Of a stretch of DNA of 64,000 bases, positions 14,301 through 26,390 are shown one piece after another. The stretch covers positions 3,288,001 to 3,352,000 of the forward strand of contig OU612065.1 of the NCBI GenBank assembly GCA_914767715.1, in the 5' to 3' direction. A program made the translations under genes and the position numbers. Position 1 is the first letter of the stretch, and each line of letters begins with the position of its first letter. Source of the stretch: Membranipora membranacea. Taxonomy: Eukaryota > Bryozoa > Gymnolaemata > Cheilostomatida > Membraniporidae. The notes below the pieces were generated by a model that saw only the letters and a list, made by a program, of their open reading frames with translations, had not been told where the DNA came from and did no database searches.

Positions 14301-14639
14301 AAATGTATTCAATTATTAGTAGTAATGAAGTCAACAGAACAAGAAAAGACAGTTTAGACTATGTTCCACACTGAATATATTTGGTAAAGGCAGGTATCGC
14401 ATTCTGTTTAAAACTAGGCAATGTCAAATCTTTAAATATGAGCAGAATGATAACATGTAGTTGACCACTACTCCAAAGGTATGACTTATATTACAGGTAC
14501 CAACAGCAGATATGTACAGAACAACACAGAAGTTGGTGATACTCCACACATGCACCATCTAAAGATTTGTTATCCGAGCAGCAGCTCTGAATCCCAACAA
14601 TACCACCATATATACGAACCATCTTCACTACATGAATAA
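8363..14639 (+). CDS. Tandem Venus-flytrap single-pass receptor-like protein A
   Basis: Exons 8363-8432, 8790-8975, 9677-9814, 10268-10431, 10853-11099, 11476-13902, 14111-14275 and 14497-14639 join in frame to 1179 residues. The first encodes a signal peptide (MWYTYVSFLTAWQLIAV); an in-frame ATG at 8348 is an alternative start. Domain 1 (about 25-490) and domain 2 (about 514-900) are both class C GPCR/ANF-receptor type ligand-binding folds, with GP..S, SAT or STST, (V/I)P(S/D)D, SYG/AYG and SDG or SETW motifs and FWQQHFQC in domain 2. They are separated by a short Cys cluster (CITDCADC). One hydrophobic helix (about 1030-1054) follows, then a ~125-residue tail containing YQETH and HHIYEP. 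No NCD3G cysteine-rich domain, 7TM or kinase is present. It is a paralogue of the next gene; introns occupy equivalent positions and phases. The likely role is extracellular amino-acid-type ligand sensing; the ligand is unknown. Confidence 0.88.
9105..9270. repeat. Dispersed repeat fragment and small hairpin in intron
   Basis: 9105-9185 resembles an internal part of the TIR element (35090-35165, 41155-41235) and a piece at 46405-46500: all contain a 'ggtc.tt..a.tagac.aatt' segment followed by 'tcactcagaatgtata'. At 9238-9266 an imperfect hairpin (ggcttgtcttg/caagacaggct) resembles the terminal repeat of the 71-bp element at 19858. Confidence 0.4.
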
Positions 14640-15546
14640 CCAGATAGCAAGGATGATCAATTCAGTTGAAACATTTTCAGGAAAACTATGACTATGCTAA
14701 TAGGTTAGCTATTATGACTGACTTTATGGCCCAATATAAAGCACGGTTTATATCCTTGACTTTTGTTTATCTGTAATACGCATATTATTTTTTTATTGAT
14801 CATCGCTTGTTGGAGGGGCTGGAAAACCCGACCGATCATCCCAAAAATGACATCATAACATCATATTGGCCTAGTCATGATATGATGCAAATGATTTTTT
14901 TCAATCGTTCATGACACTCACAACTCATTTCACTCACAATATTATTAGAGTTAAGAATTACCAGGATGTGAATTATGCAGATTACCTATCATCAGCACAG
15001 CCCTTCTCATTATCTCATTTATAAACTCTCAGATTATAGTTTTGTTTGCTCACATTCACTATATTCTCAAAAATTTTCCCTTATACTGTTTTCTATTACG
15101 CTATTATATCAATGAGTATTTATAATCTTTGATTATATGTTATTATGTATTACATGTTTACATGAAATAAAATATAGTATTTTGAATCATCATGTATTGG
15201 TGTCAAGTAGTTGATGTATCTCATGCTATACTCAAATAATACATACATTCCTTATGTTTTACTTCCTTGTACCGACACAATAACAGCCACTGGATTTCTC
15301 ATTTGTCATCGTCACGGGTTAACTTATTTTTCCCTGATTGGGTAACATATCCGTTTGCCATGCAGTTAGCTCAACACTATTGGCAGACTGTCAACACGTA
15401 ACTATTCAAGGCAACATTCAACTATAAAATGCAATAAATATCAAACTTTATATAGGCTTCTGTTAACTTGTTATCTGATTGATCCATGACACAATCTCAT
15501 GTTAGTGGATAGTGTCGATCAGTAGCTAGCAACTGTTTGTGTCAAC
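14640..15546. other. Intergenic region between the two receptor-like paralogues
   Basis: About 0.9 kb, AT-rich. AATAAA at 15166-15171 is a candidate polyadenylation signal for gene A. No exon resembling a 7TM or kinase domain is present, which supports the single-pass model for gene A. Confidence 0.55.
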
Positions 15547-18500
15547 ATGCAGTGGATATTTTATGCATCAGAATGTCTAGTTCTAGTGTCAATATTTAGT
15601 CTCTTTTACACGGATGCTACTAATAGCTGTGAAAGTAAGTACCATACACCTTTACTTATGGTAAAAGGGTTATGAGGAGTTAAGTGGTGCAAGTTTGATA
15701 AAAAACATCTGAAGGGTTTTTGAAGTGAAGTATAACCTTGGTATAACATGCAGTAATCTGGTGATCTGACGGAGATGGTCTTTCTCATACAGGACGATAG
15801 TCAGGTTTTGTGGATGTTGATTTGTCCAGGTTTGTCGTGTATGGACTAGGTCTTTTGTATGACCAGCACATAAGACAAGAGATTGTGATTGTACTACTTC
15901 CAAGCCCAAAATTTCTATCCCTTTCCAATCAAAGACATTCAACTAATAATCCAAGAACAGCTGACTAACTACCTAGCAAATGCCTGTTCTTCACAGAAAA
16001 AGAAATGTGTAACTTTCGTTGGATAAATGTTTGATGATCCATGTTCTCATAGTTAGATGTCTCATTTATCCATGAACATTGCAGTCTAAGTGTTAGAGTC
16101 TGCTTCTGCTTCTCTCATCCCTCGCTCCAATCTTAGTATGGTAATTTTTGAAGAAGCTCCATCAGAATTAACTTTGTGGCAGTTATTGAATCTAGCTAAA
16201 ATCCTTGCAGCTATTACATTACGTTACTTACGTTATGTTATGAATGGTCCCAGTACCAACCATATAAAATATGGCAAAATATCTGTAAAATGGCATTTTT
16301 TCATAAATGTAACCACATTGACATTTTGATTATACTGGTCCTGAATCTGATGAGATATTATTGCTAGGCAACCATTCCCTTTCAATCAAAGATCAGGTGC
16401 CTAGCATTTCCAATTAATTGATGATTTGTAATTAATGTATTTTTGCCAGTTGAGTTCGTAGAATATAGAAGAATAGAAGCATAAACAGCAGCTCGCTCTT
16501 TCCCTTATTTCCATCTTACCATCATACGATCCAACTCACAAGCACTCTTCGACATTAGTAATAAGATCTTAGAACACAACTTGACATTTGACGTACTATT
16601 TACATACATGAAGAGCACATCGGCACGAAAATAAACACCCCACAGCTATCTAGTACTAGTAACACGCTAATTTCCTTTAGAGCATCATAACAGTTTTACA
16701 AATGGTCTGCTCTAGCATTTCTGTGGAGAGTCATATATGTTCCCTTTATCCATGAATATACATCAGTGGCTTTACATGTTTGGATGTAAAAGCTAATCCC
16801 ACACTAGCAGAGTCTCCTATTTGCTAGCGGCTTAGTGCTGATAACTATATAGTGAACTTATGACCAAACAGCCACACACATCAAATTTGTAGGTGATCTT
16901 ACAAAAAACAACTGCTGCCCTAATACAAAAATTAGTACAAAAGAAATAGATAATTGTATTGTCATTTCCAAAATTGTAATCAACAACTATTATTTACAAC
17001 TGAACTGTGTGCGAGAACCTGCCTAGCTGTCCGAAGACAAACAAAAAATTCGAGCTTCGATAATGAAAATTATTACAGGCGTCCCAGAAGTTAGCAGGCA
17101 TGCACTAGTTTGAAATAAGCTATGAAAAAAATAAACTCACAAATTCATGAATATGTTCAAAGATTAAGAATATATCCTTACTCTGTGATATATCCTTAAT
17201 CCGTGATATGATATTAGGTTCAAAATTAAAGTAGGTCACAAACAGAACTGTGTTAACCAAGTCTCACTTTTGTGGGGAGATAGCCTGATATGTCAATTAT
17301 GAACATAATAATATGTCATACAATTCCTTCTTCTCACTGCATCATTTTACCCATTGCTCTGCATATATGATTACACTTGTTCAATATCGAATCATCTGTT
17401 TTAAAATATTGAGAGTCGGTGTCATTGAAGGATATTTTGAGGAAATAGATAAGGCGATAAATATCATGCTCCCATGTCTGTCTCTGCATTGCTTGTATCA
17501 TCACACCGATGCAAAAAACTTTGTGTTTTGTTTTTGGTATTCTGTGGGTAGGATTGCTAATCGCTTAATCGCTCAAACTGTGTTGGGATAGCTGAGAGGC
17601 AACTTATTATCAACCACTTTCCCCACTCTCCCCTTGTTGGGAAAGTGGTTGATAATAAAATGCCACAACCAGCTATCCCGGCGCAGCTTGAGCGCTCAAA
17701 CTTCCATCATGCCAATGAAGGCAGGATTAGATTACTCTGTTTGTTTGTCAGGCAAGATAAAAATGGATATTAGATGGGACGAAAAAGTGGAATTTAAGGT
17801 TAAAAGCTGTAATATTTGAACCATCTAACATCTTATACGTGTATAAGGCAAAATAATATCTACTTAACACTTTCAGAGCTCGATACAGATGTGGTGAGAT
17901 TGATAGCGCTCTTAGAGACTGATCCTAGTGATGGTAGCAACATATGTGCCCATGATGACGCAGTAACGCTGGAGTTTGCCCTGTCTGTGGCGCTTACTGC
18001 AGAATATGTTATTGAACAAGTCAATAATAATATGACTGACCTGGCTGTTCCTGGCATTACATATGGTAAACTTTAAATAGATAGCATATCTTTTTCTTAC
18101 TCCAACAAGTTGATGCAATCGTATTGAATCAGATTATCAGTGCTGCAGGTTTTTTAATGCACAACTATCTTTATGGCTCATTAGTTACCTGAGTGAGTTC
18201 CTACTATCTAACTATATTATGATAGAAAAATAACATAATTAACCTGAATTTACCTTTTATAGATTTAAAGGTAGAAGGAATCTGTAACAATGGGAGTTAT
18301 GCTACCAGGGCTGCCGCTCTTAACACCCCTCTTTCTCTATGGACTGACAACCAGTTTTGTGCCTCAGAGGAAAGTGCGATCCTGTTAGGTAAGGGTGATA
18401 ACAGATAAACACCTTTGTCATACATTATTACATGGTAACAAAGCCAATCAATTCTCAGCCGTTGACACAATCTGAAGAAAGATTCAGAATCTGACGTGAC

Positions 18501-21500
18501 AGATCACATTCATCAAGAAGCTGATCATAATCACCCAAACTTACTTCAAAGAAGGCCAGGGGAAATAATTCAGCCAGGAGAAAGGCGGCATTATTGATTT
18601 CTGCAATTGTTTTTGCTCATCCTCATTATTGAATGTCGTCTATAACTGCCAAGTCTCCACAATATCATTAGAAAACCTCTTGAATAGGTTTACCACTTGA
18701 TCACTGCAACAAAATATGGCTGAGGCAAGAGGTCGTTGTTATGATATTGGTATTTGTAGGAGTTTTCTGTCCAATCTGCCAGAAAAGACAACTCAGGCTC
18801 AGTATACACCAGTCTCTCGAACTCCCTGGCAGAGTTGAAATGATTGCTCGGGTTTCTCATTGGTGGTAAATCATCATGCCTAAAAAAATTACCTCAACAA
18901 CTTGACCTTCTTCCTCATTAAATATACTTGGTGTTTCTGTAATGTAAGCTTAGGGGATTCCTTCTCACTTTGGTTAGTGTGTCCAGAAAAATATCACAAA
19001 AGTGTAAAAGCATGCAACGCGACAAACACTTGAGTGTAATGAATGAGTATGCACCCACACTCTCCGTTCTTTTGTTGTACATTTTAGGTCTCATTGGACC
19101 AACACTGAGCGCCACCGCTCCTTCAGTAGCAAGATTCATGAACAAAATGCAGATTCCAGTGATCACTCCATCAGCTACTCTGGTCGAACTGGCTGATAAG
19201 ACAAAGTATGGTTCACTCTTACGAACTGTGCCATCCGATGACAAGCAGAGTAAGGTGAGGTATTGCGCTCATAAAAAGGCAATAATAATTAAAAGAAAGT
19301 AACATGATACATGATATTTCACAATCTTGCTAAGAAGCACTCCTACTAGCAGAAATAGTATGTAATGAGTTTGATAATGGCAGATCATTGAAATTGATTA
19401 AACATATCAGAATTGCTCATCAGGCAATGGATGTTAGTTTATTCAATGAAGGACTAAGGTTTTGACAGGTTGATGAATCATCACATTCAGCCTCAAACAA
19501 GTGCTCCAACTGCTTATGATTTCAATATTTCGAGAAATTGTGACAATCATAAAACAGTACTCTAGCAGACAATATTTCATCAACGAAATAGTGGCTACTG
19601 TCCAATTTGCAACGAATTGACTGGTAAAGAATTTCTTTGTTTACAAACCATTACAGTATTGTTTTAACTCCAGCATTTTTAAAACATCTCCTTGTAAAAT
19701 TCTGAATTCAAGAAAAGGAAATATGCAAAGCCAGTGCAGGAGTTAATGACTAATATCCTGTTAAGTTTTGACTCCCAGATTTCCCAGAATTAAATTGTGG
19801 GAAATTCCAGTGCTATTGTAACAAATTTGTTGTTGTTGTTGATTGTGTGGATATGACTAGCCTGTCTTGACAAGCTTTGTTCCCCCCCCCCCCCCGCCCC
19901 ACCGAACAAAGCTTGTCAAGACAGGCTAGGATATGACATGATATAATAAGTATTGCAGGAACACTTTGATCCCAGTAACTGAGTTTTGGATTTACTTCCG
20001 CAGAACTTTAAGGTTCAGAATATCATTTCTAACAGCCGAAAAATGATGAAGCAAAGGCTCAATCATTAACACTCCATCTGAACTAAGTCTCCTTACTAAA
20101 AAGCAGCTTGCTCCATTCCATTCTAATACTGTAATCTTTGTATGGCTAAGTGTTAGCTCTTGTAAATAGGTGATAATCAATTCCCAATGCAACATGGGTT
20201 TTGTTGAAATTTCAGGCACTTGTTGATCTAGCGAAACAGATGGAATGGTCTTACATAGTCCTTGTACACTCTGATGATGACTATGGCATCCAAGGAGCAG
20301 CAGAAATAGAGTCATATGGCACGCAGCGTGGCTTATGCATCTCTGACAAGATTTCAACTAAGCTGAAATCATCAGATAATGATCATTATGGTGGCATTGC
20401 CTCAAGACTTTTATCATTTGCAGCTACTGGCATCATTTACTTTGGTCAGGCATCAGCTTGTAAGTGTTACCTCGGTTATTGCTTTAAATTTGAAAACCCC
20501 TAACATCTGTATCAGCTTTATCTATATGTTTAAAAGTTAAACCGCCTCAACCTTTTGCCAATTTAAATTCTTCCCCCTACTGCCTGTGTATGTGTAGAGA
20601 ATCTACATTCAGCCGTTCTGACTGTGCTGGAAAACAGAAAGATTTCACCTACTTATTCTTTTTTTTTGTAGTTGAGCAAATAACTGACCACTACTTAAGC
20701 GGCCTGAGAGGGAGCACTATCCAACGAACCTTTCTAGCATCTGATGGCATTGGAGCAGATCCTCGCATCCTGCAAATAGTGAGCGGTGATGATAACGCAA
20801 ATGGGAAACTGCAACTTGTCACGATCTCACCTTATAGAAGAAATACAGAGATGACGGACTTGAGGACTTACATGTCTAACAGAATCTCTGGGGTCAAGAA
20901 TGGAACATTGGGGGTCAATCTTCTCCTTGAAAAGTACAATAGCCAGTGCCCTGTGGATGATTGTACTAGTGCTCTTCTAGATGTTACAGATTCCACACTG
21001 CAAACCATGCAGGCAGTGGTTGCTCTCCTCAATGCCTTCAAATTAACTCACAACATCAATTGCTCATCTCAAAGTGGAGTGTGTGATTTCCTGATGGATA
21101 GCCGGACATTTTATCCAACATTACTGAACAAACTCCGTAGTAGTTTATCTACAGCCTCGATTGGAAATCTCAATGTTTCCATTCGATTTGATGAGAAAGG
21201 AGAATTATACAATGAAACATCCCTACCAGCATATTCGTTAAACATAGTGACGAACAGCAAGTATGAGATGATTGGCTACTACTATCTCAACGGCTCATGG
21301 ATACTCAATAACCCCTCCAAACTCCCCAATACTCAATCACGCTGTCAAACTCAATGTGAAAAATGCTTGAAAGAAACACCACCATATATACACCGTCGAC
21401 ATAGATCGGAGTACATCATTGCGGGAACTGGTCCCATCTATAACAGACATGATGAACATGGCTGCGGTGGAGATCTAAGCACCGATGGGTTCGTGATTAT

Positions 21501-23910
21501 GGAATCATTCTACTTTGCCGTCGAGAAAATCCGTGAAAAGTCAGGAATAGATTTCAGCACATTATTCATAGACACATGTTATGCAAATCTTGGGACTCAC
21601 TCTACCATGAATCAAATCTTTCTATCTGACAGTGAGGCTACATTGACAGATACCGATGGTAAAAGTTACAACTTCTCTCCCAGTAAATTTGTTGTGTTTA
21701 TCGGAGACTACGCAAGTGGTGTATCCCTTGCCCTGCAGACTTATTTAAGTCTGTACAACATACCTCAGATATCGTATTTTAGCACGAGTACATGGTTAAG
21801 CGACCCACTCAGATACCCGTTGTTTCTTCGTAATGTTCCAAGTGATGACGCACAAGCACAGTTCATGATTGATATTGTTAAAAGGAATGGTTGGGATACT
21901 ATAGGACTTATAAATACTGACAGTATTTACGGACAGACTGGTGCACAGCTGATTATCAAGTACGCCAAGGCAAGTGGTATTTGCATACAGTACAGATATG
22001 TCACCAAAACTACTCCTGCAGCAGTATCGCAATTAGTCCAACATATGAGAGATACCGCTATTGATGATAGATTACCAAGGCCATTGATAGCTTTCGCAGA
22101 GAGAGACATTTTTAAGACAATATTCGCTAAAATAAAAACTACAGATGACAAGTGGGCTGAGAGAGGAAACTTTCTGATAGGTAGTGACACATGGAATAGA
22201 GATGCTGAGGTCATATCGGATGCTGGAAAGTATGCATTTGGTTCTCTCTCATTCTCATTCAGTGAGGCCAACTTCAACTGGACAACAGAAGCTGGGGAGA
22301 ATAAATTCAAGCAATACTTACAATCCCAAAGACCAGATGCTAACAAGGGAAATCCACTGTTTCTCAACTTCTGGCAGCAGTACTTTGAGTGTTACTTGCC
22401 GGATGATCCACTCTCTGTATACCAAAGAAAATGCAGTGATACACTGACCTTAGCAAACCCACCCACACATACCGATATTCAAACTATTGATTTCAATCAC
22501 ATCGCAGGTAAATATGTTGTGATGGCTGGATTATCTGTAGCTTATGCCATCGATGAGGCTTATGATGAAAAGATATGTTCAAGTGCCAGTGATGCCAGTG
22601 GAGCTCCATGTGCCAACTTATTTGAAGCCGATACTGCGACCACCATTAAAGACTTTTTCCGGCTTTTACGCTCAACAAAGATTCCAAAACGAATAGACAG
22701 CAGTCAAAAGGAGCGGCTTCCTTACCTTTCTAATTCTGGGGATGGAGTACGAAGTTACCAAGTTTATAATGTAATTAATCGAGACGACAAACCTGCATAT
22801 AAACTTGTATACAACATAACTGACGATGAGATTGTTGAAGAAGGCAATGGGCCAACATTTTACTATGCTGACGGAAGTGTCAATAAGCAGGTGGTGGATA
22901 CGCCATGTCCCAATTGTCAATGCCTTGAGGAAACCTCACGGGAGAAAATCACCGATATAACATCACCAACTATTCCTAATAATTCTCCAGCATGGTCAGC
23001 ACCAAGCTGGCTTCTTCCTTTATTGATCATCATCATCCTATGTGTGCTTTTGCTACTCGTCATTGTCATCGTTGTGCTTTGTATGAGATATCGAGCTAAC
23101 ACCAATGAAGCTCAGAGGCTATCCAAAGATGAGATGTCAATGCAGTATGTTTCACCATCCGGTGGTAAGTGACAGAAAGTTAATTGATTGACAAATCCAT
23201 ATCAAAATCATTAGAATTTGCTATCAGTTTCCAAAAAACTTTAAAATTAACTTTCAAACTTTTTGTATAGTTTCAGGCCTAAGAAGACCTGATATTGGAG
23301 CGCTCCCGCTTTTACCAGCACAAACACCAATCCGTACAAATACTTATCAAGGCGAGCTGGCACGCAGCCGCACCCCATCTACCAGTAAGTATCTTAAAAT
23401 GTGCATCAGAGGAAAATCTTTTGCCCCATACAATTTGAAATAGTTAATCTAGTTTTACGCAATCACGAGGAAAAAGTAGGTCAAAAACTGATATTTCATC
23501 AAAATAATCACATAATCTTCATATTTTTAGCTCGCTCTCATAATGGTATTCAGCATCCACTTGCAGGCGAGCATTATCTGGACCCTGTTACCTCATCACA
23601 TCCATCGAATAACTTTGGGCAGAGGTTAGGCAGCAGCAATATGAGTGATTTGAAAGGTCATCCAGCCATGAGACCAAACAATGAACAACATTATGACATT
23701 CCCGAATCTCCTCCTACCTCTCTAACAGAACCTCAGTACGCAGATCGGACACCTGTATCCTCACCAGCTGCAGTCTTTTTATCAAGTGCCTCATTGACTT
23801 TTTCCTCTGATGGGCGAAATGGTATGCCATACCACAGTGCAGAGCCAACCGAATCCTCGTATTGTTATGTAGAGGACAATAACATCCGGATGGACGCTGC
23901 AAAGGAATGA
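15547..23910 (+). CDS. Tandem Venus-flytrap single-pass receptor-like protein B
   Basis: Exons 15547-15634, 17877-18065, 18263-18388, 19088-19254, 20216-20459, 20672-23164, 23277-23384 and 23531-23910 join in frame to 1264 residues. The first exon gives a hydrophobic signal peptide (ending SIFSLFYTDA). Domain 1 (about 30-495) and domain 2 (about 517-910) are mGluR-like Venus-flytrap folds: domain 1 shows IGPTLSATAPS, TPSAT, TVPSDD, DDDYG and ASDGIG; domain 2 shows GDYASGVS, STSTWLSD, NVPSDD, DSIYG, GSDTW and FWQQYFEC. A Cys cluster (CQTQCEKC) sits between them. One transmembrane helix (about 1050-1076, rich in Leu/Ile/Val) leads to a ~190-residue tail with YVSP, YLDP, YDIP, YADR and YCYV. There is no 7TM or kinase. 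Intron positions and phases match gene A, so the pair arose by tandem duplication. The 2.2-kb first intron could hide another exon, but the frame joins without one. Confidence 0.88.
17165..17213. repeat. Degraded copies of the AAGGATATATCCTT palindrome
   Basis: Two imperfect half-copies ('tatatccttactctgtga' and 'tatatccttaatccgtgatatgat') lie side by side in intron 1 of gene B. They resemble the palindromic elements at 3859 and 61394. Confidence 0.4.
17570..17701. mobile_element. MITE-like inverted repeat, ~130 bp
   Basis: Long imperfect arms (17570-17629 against 17640-17696) share an inner perfect stretch, ttattatcaaccactttccc and its complement. The 10-mer CGCTCAAACT occurs at 17570-17579 and 17692-17701, which may be a target duplication or part of the arms. 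Intron 1 of receptor-like gene B. Confidence 0.5.
19849..19937. mobile_element. 71-bp MITE with poly-C centre and 9-bp target duplication
   Basis: TAGCCTGTCTTGACAAGCTT and following bases at 19858 are repeated as an exact ~25-bp inverted copy ending at 19928. They enclose a C-tract. GGATATGAC flanks both ends (19849-19857, 19929-19937). A 9-bp duplication is typical of Mutator-like elements. It lies in an intron of gene B (19255-20215). Confidence 0.75.
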
Positions 23911-26165
23911 TAAGAAAGTGGAAAGTAAATGAACATGAGTGTTCTGGTGGCCGGAACAAATACTCAAGAATGCTCCCCAAATGTGACCCCTGGGTTTTGG
24001 TCTTCCCAAATCAGTCACTTAGATAACATATGATGTAATTTTATCTCAGTATGTAACGCCTAGCAAAGGATTTTTGTAGTTTTTAATTGAAAGATTTCCT
24101 AAAAAGATAAAAGGTAATTTGTTTGTTGTTAAACTCTTGTAGCTCTGCGGGCAGTCTTTTCTCTTTAGACTTGATGGCCCAATCGGTTAGCTAATTACTA
24201 ATCACTGTTGAGATTTTTTTGTCATAGGATGGGTGATAACGAGAATTTGGTGCATATAGTCTTGTGCATTCTAATTATTTCATCTCTCACTGTATTGAGA
24301 TTCCAATATTCTATGGTCAAAGGAATGTCCAATGAATGTTATGATATATATTATATTCACATCACCATCATAGAGTTGTCTCATTTGAAATGGAGCCATC
24401 AGTTAATTTTCAGGAAAACTTCATTGTTGGCACATAAAAATATGCTGTGGAAAATTATTTTTAGATAAATGTGTTCACCTTGAATACTTTTTTTAGACAG
24501 CTGGTCTAAAATATACATAAATACGTAAAATATACATGGCAAGTCACAATTATGGTAATAGTATAATAGTTTATTATGTTTTAGTTTTAGACCATTGTGA
24601 GCTATCATACACTCATGACAATAAATATATATGCATAAATGTATATATAATATAAATACATCATTATTTATATACATTATTGTTGGCATAAATATCATTT
24701 GTTCAAAATGTTTTTCAATTTAAGGATCATTCATAAAAAGCACTCACATCTGTTATGATGATGGTTACGAAATTTCTGATGGCTAGATTGAATCAAGCAG
24801 TATTGTAGTGCAAAACTGAAATGGTAATGAAATACTGCAAAGAGAAACAAGGCCCCTCTTGTATAATTTTATCAGCAACACAATGCAATGGTCAAGCATC
24901 ATTGAAATCAATTTTTTTCACTTCCATCAAAATCTCTGCGACTAATGAGTCATTGTTTACTTTTATTTATGAACATTCATTTTTTGTAATGGTAGTTGTA
25001 ACAGTGCACAATTTTTTTCCTGCGCCGCTGTCCACCAGCCGTAATTTATCGAACTAGCTAACTCAGATCACAGATGTGATATAGGTATCACATCGCCACG
25101 TCTGTGACAAGAACATAAAGAGTTCTGCTGAAGGCAAGCACATCAATCATGTGATATACTATTGCATGTATATATTTGAGTGATAGAGAGCGAAATAATT
25201 CATTGAGCATGAGAACCATCAGAAAAAATTTAGTATGAAGACCCGATGTGACATCAAATAAGAGCGGGTACATGTTAAATTAGGTACTCATTTTCAATTG
25301 ACTCTCATAATCAGATTTTCACATGGAGTCTGTGTAGTCTCCATATCAGTGTGGAAGGCAAGGCGAATATAATTAATTATTTATTTTGCCGATTAAGTTA
25401 TACAATATCATAGCGTAGCATAGCCATCTCACTGGCCCCATTTACATATTTTTGGCCCACTGACGAGATATGGATAATGTGTAAATAATCAAGTGTAGTT
25501 GTGTTGTTCAAACAAAGTTTTCGGCATGTTATTAAAAAAATGAGGGCATTGATATTCCTCTTTTAATGAATGCAGTATATGTTATTACTTTATTAGTGTA
25601 GGGAGAAATGTCTACGTAATACTTGGTTGCCGTTATCGGCATCAAAAATAATAAATAAGTATAAATATGAATAGTGGCAAATGTACAGCACTTGTGGTAT
25701 GGCATGGCAATATTGAATTACCTAAGCATAATCACAAATTATAAATTCGACCAAAACCTTGTTTATGACAAGCATTGTTATGTTATATTTATTGTTATTA
25801 GGGGAATGATGGTTTTTTCTTTAAATAACACAATTATTTTTGGGAGTTCCACTCCCATTGATTCATTATACCAACTAATGTGATCGACGTTCAATCCAGC
25901 ACTTTCAACATTCATTCTGGGATTTTCGACTTTCATACCATCAACGTTTGTTCCAGTTGATGTTTTTTTGTTTTTTTTTACACTTTTATTGGCAGTCTAT
26001 TTCATTCCAGTAGCGGAATGTTCATTCCAATCCCCCAAAAAACTGGTCTCATGTTGCTGTTTTAAATCACAATTGTGAATTTCAAGTATCAAACTATCAT
26101 TTTTTTATGAGTCATGATGCAGAAAGTGTGATTTCTCCATTTGATTGCTGTTTTGTTAGATTTAC
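23911..26165. other. Intergenic region, no gene recognised
   Basis: AT-rich DNA after the stop of gene B. 24480-24720 is especially AT-rich, with several AATAAA-like sites. No conserved coding exon, RNA gene or long repeat was seen by eye. Confidence 0.45.
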
Positions 26166-26169
26166 CCAA

Positions 26170-26390
26170 TTAGCCGAAGATCGTTGGTTTCTAGAGATTA
26201 AACATCAACATCACTATCTTCACGTACACTGCGAAGCTCTTCAAAATGTTTGGCAATTTCAACAGATTATTTATAAAAATCAGAAACATAGTAGGGGCTA
26301 ATATGGAGCCTTGTGGGACTGTAAATAAAGCAGGTTTTAGGGTAGACTCTTTAGAACTTAATTTGACTGATCCATAAAGATCATGGTAGT
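26170..26390 (-). pseudogene. Non-LTR reverse transcriptase fragment
   Basis: The minus strand encodes VPQGSILAPTMFLIF and then a decayed version of the catalytic A/YADD region (SFAVYVKI in place of YADD), the hallmark of a LINE reverse transcriptase. Only about 70 codons survive. It lies just before, and opposite to, the larger LINE. The open frame on the plus strand here is only a shadow. Confidence 0.7.

Noticed and set aside
14640-15546. Missing 7TM exon for receptor A
   Set aside because: The final exon ends in an in-frame stop at 14637-14639, and the 0.9-kb gap has no hydrophobic open frame.
22184-22447. Open frames overlapping the receptor exons in other frames and on the minus strand (for example 21927-22367)
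   Set aside because: Shadows of the long coding exon; no independent start context or family resemblance.
26107-26301. 64-codon open frame on the plus strand
   Set aside because: It is the complement of a decayed reverse-transcriptase fragment (VPQGSILAPTMFL on the minus strand).
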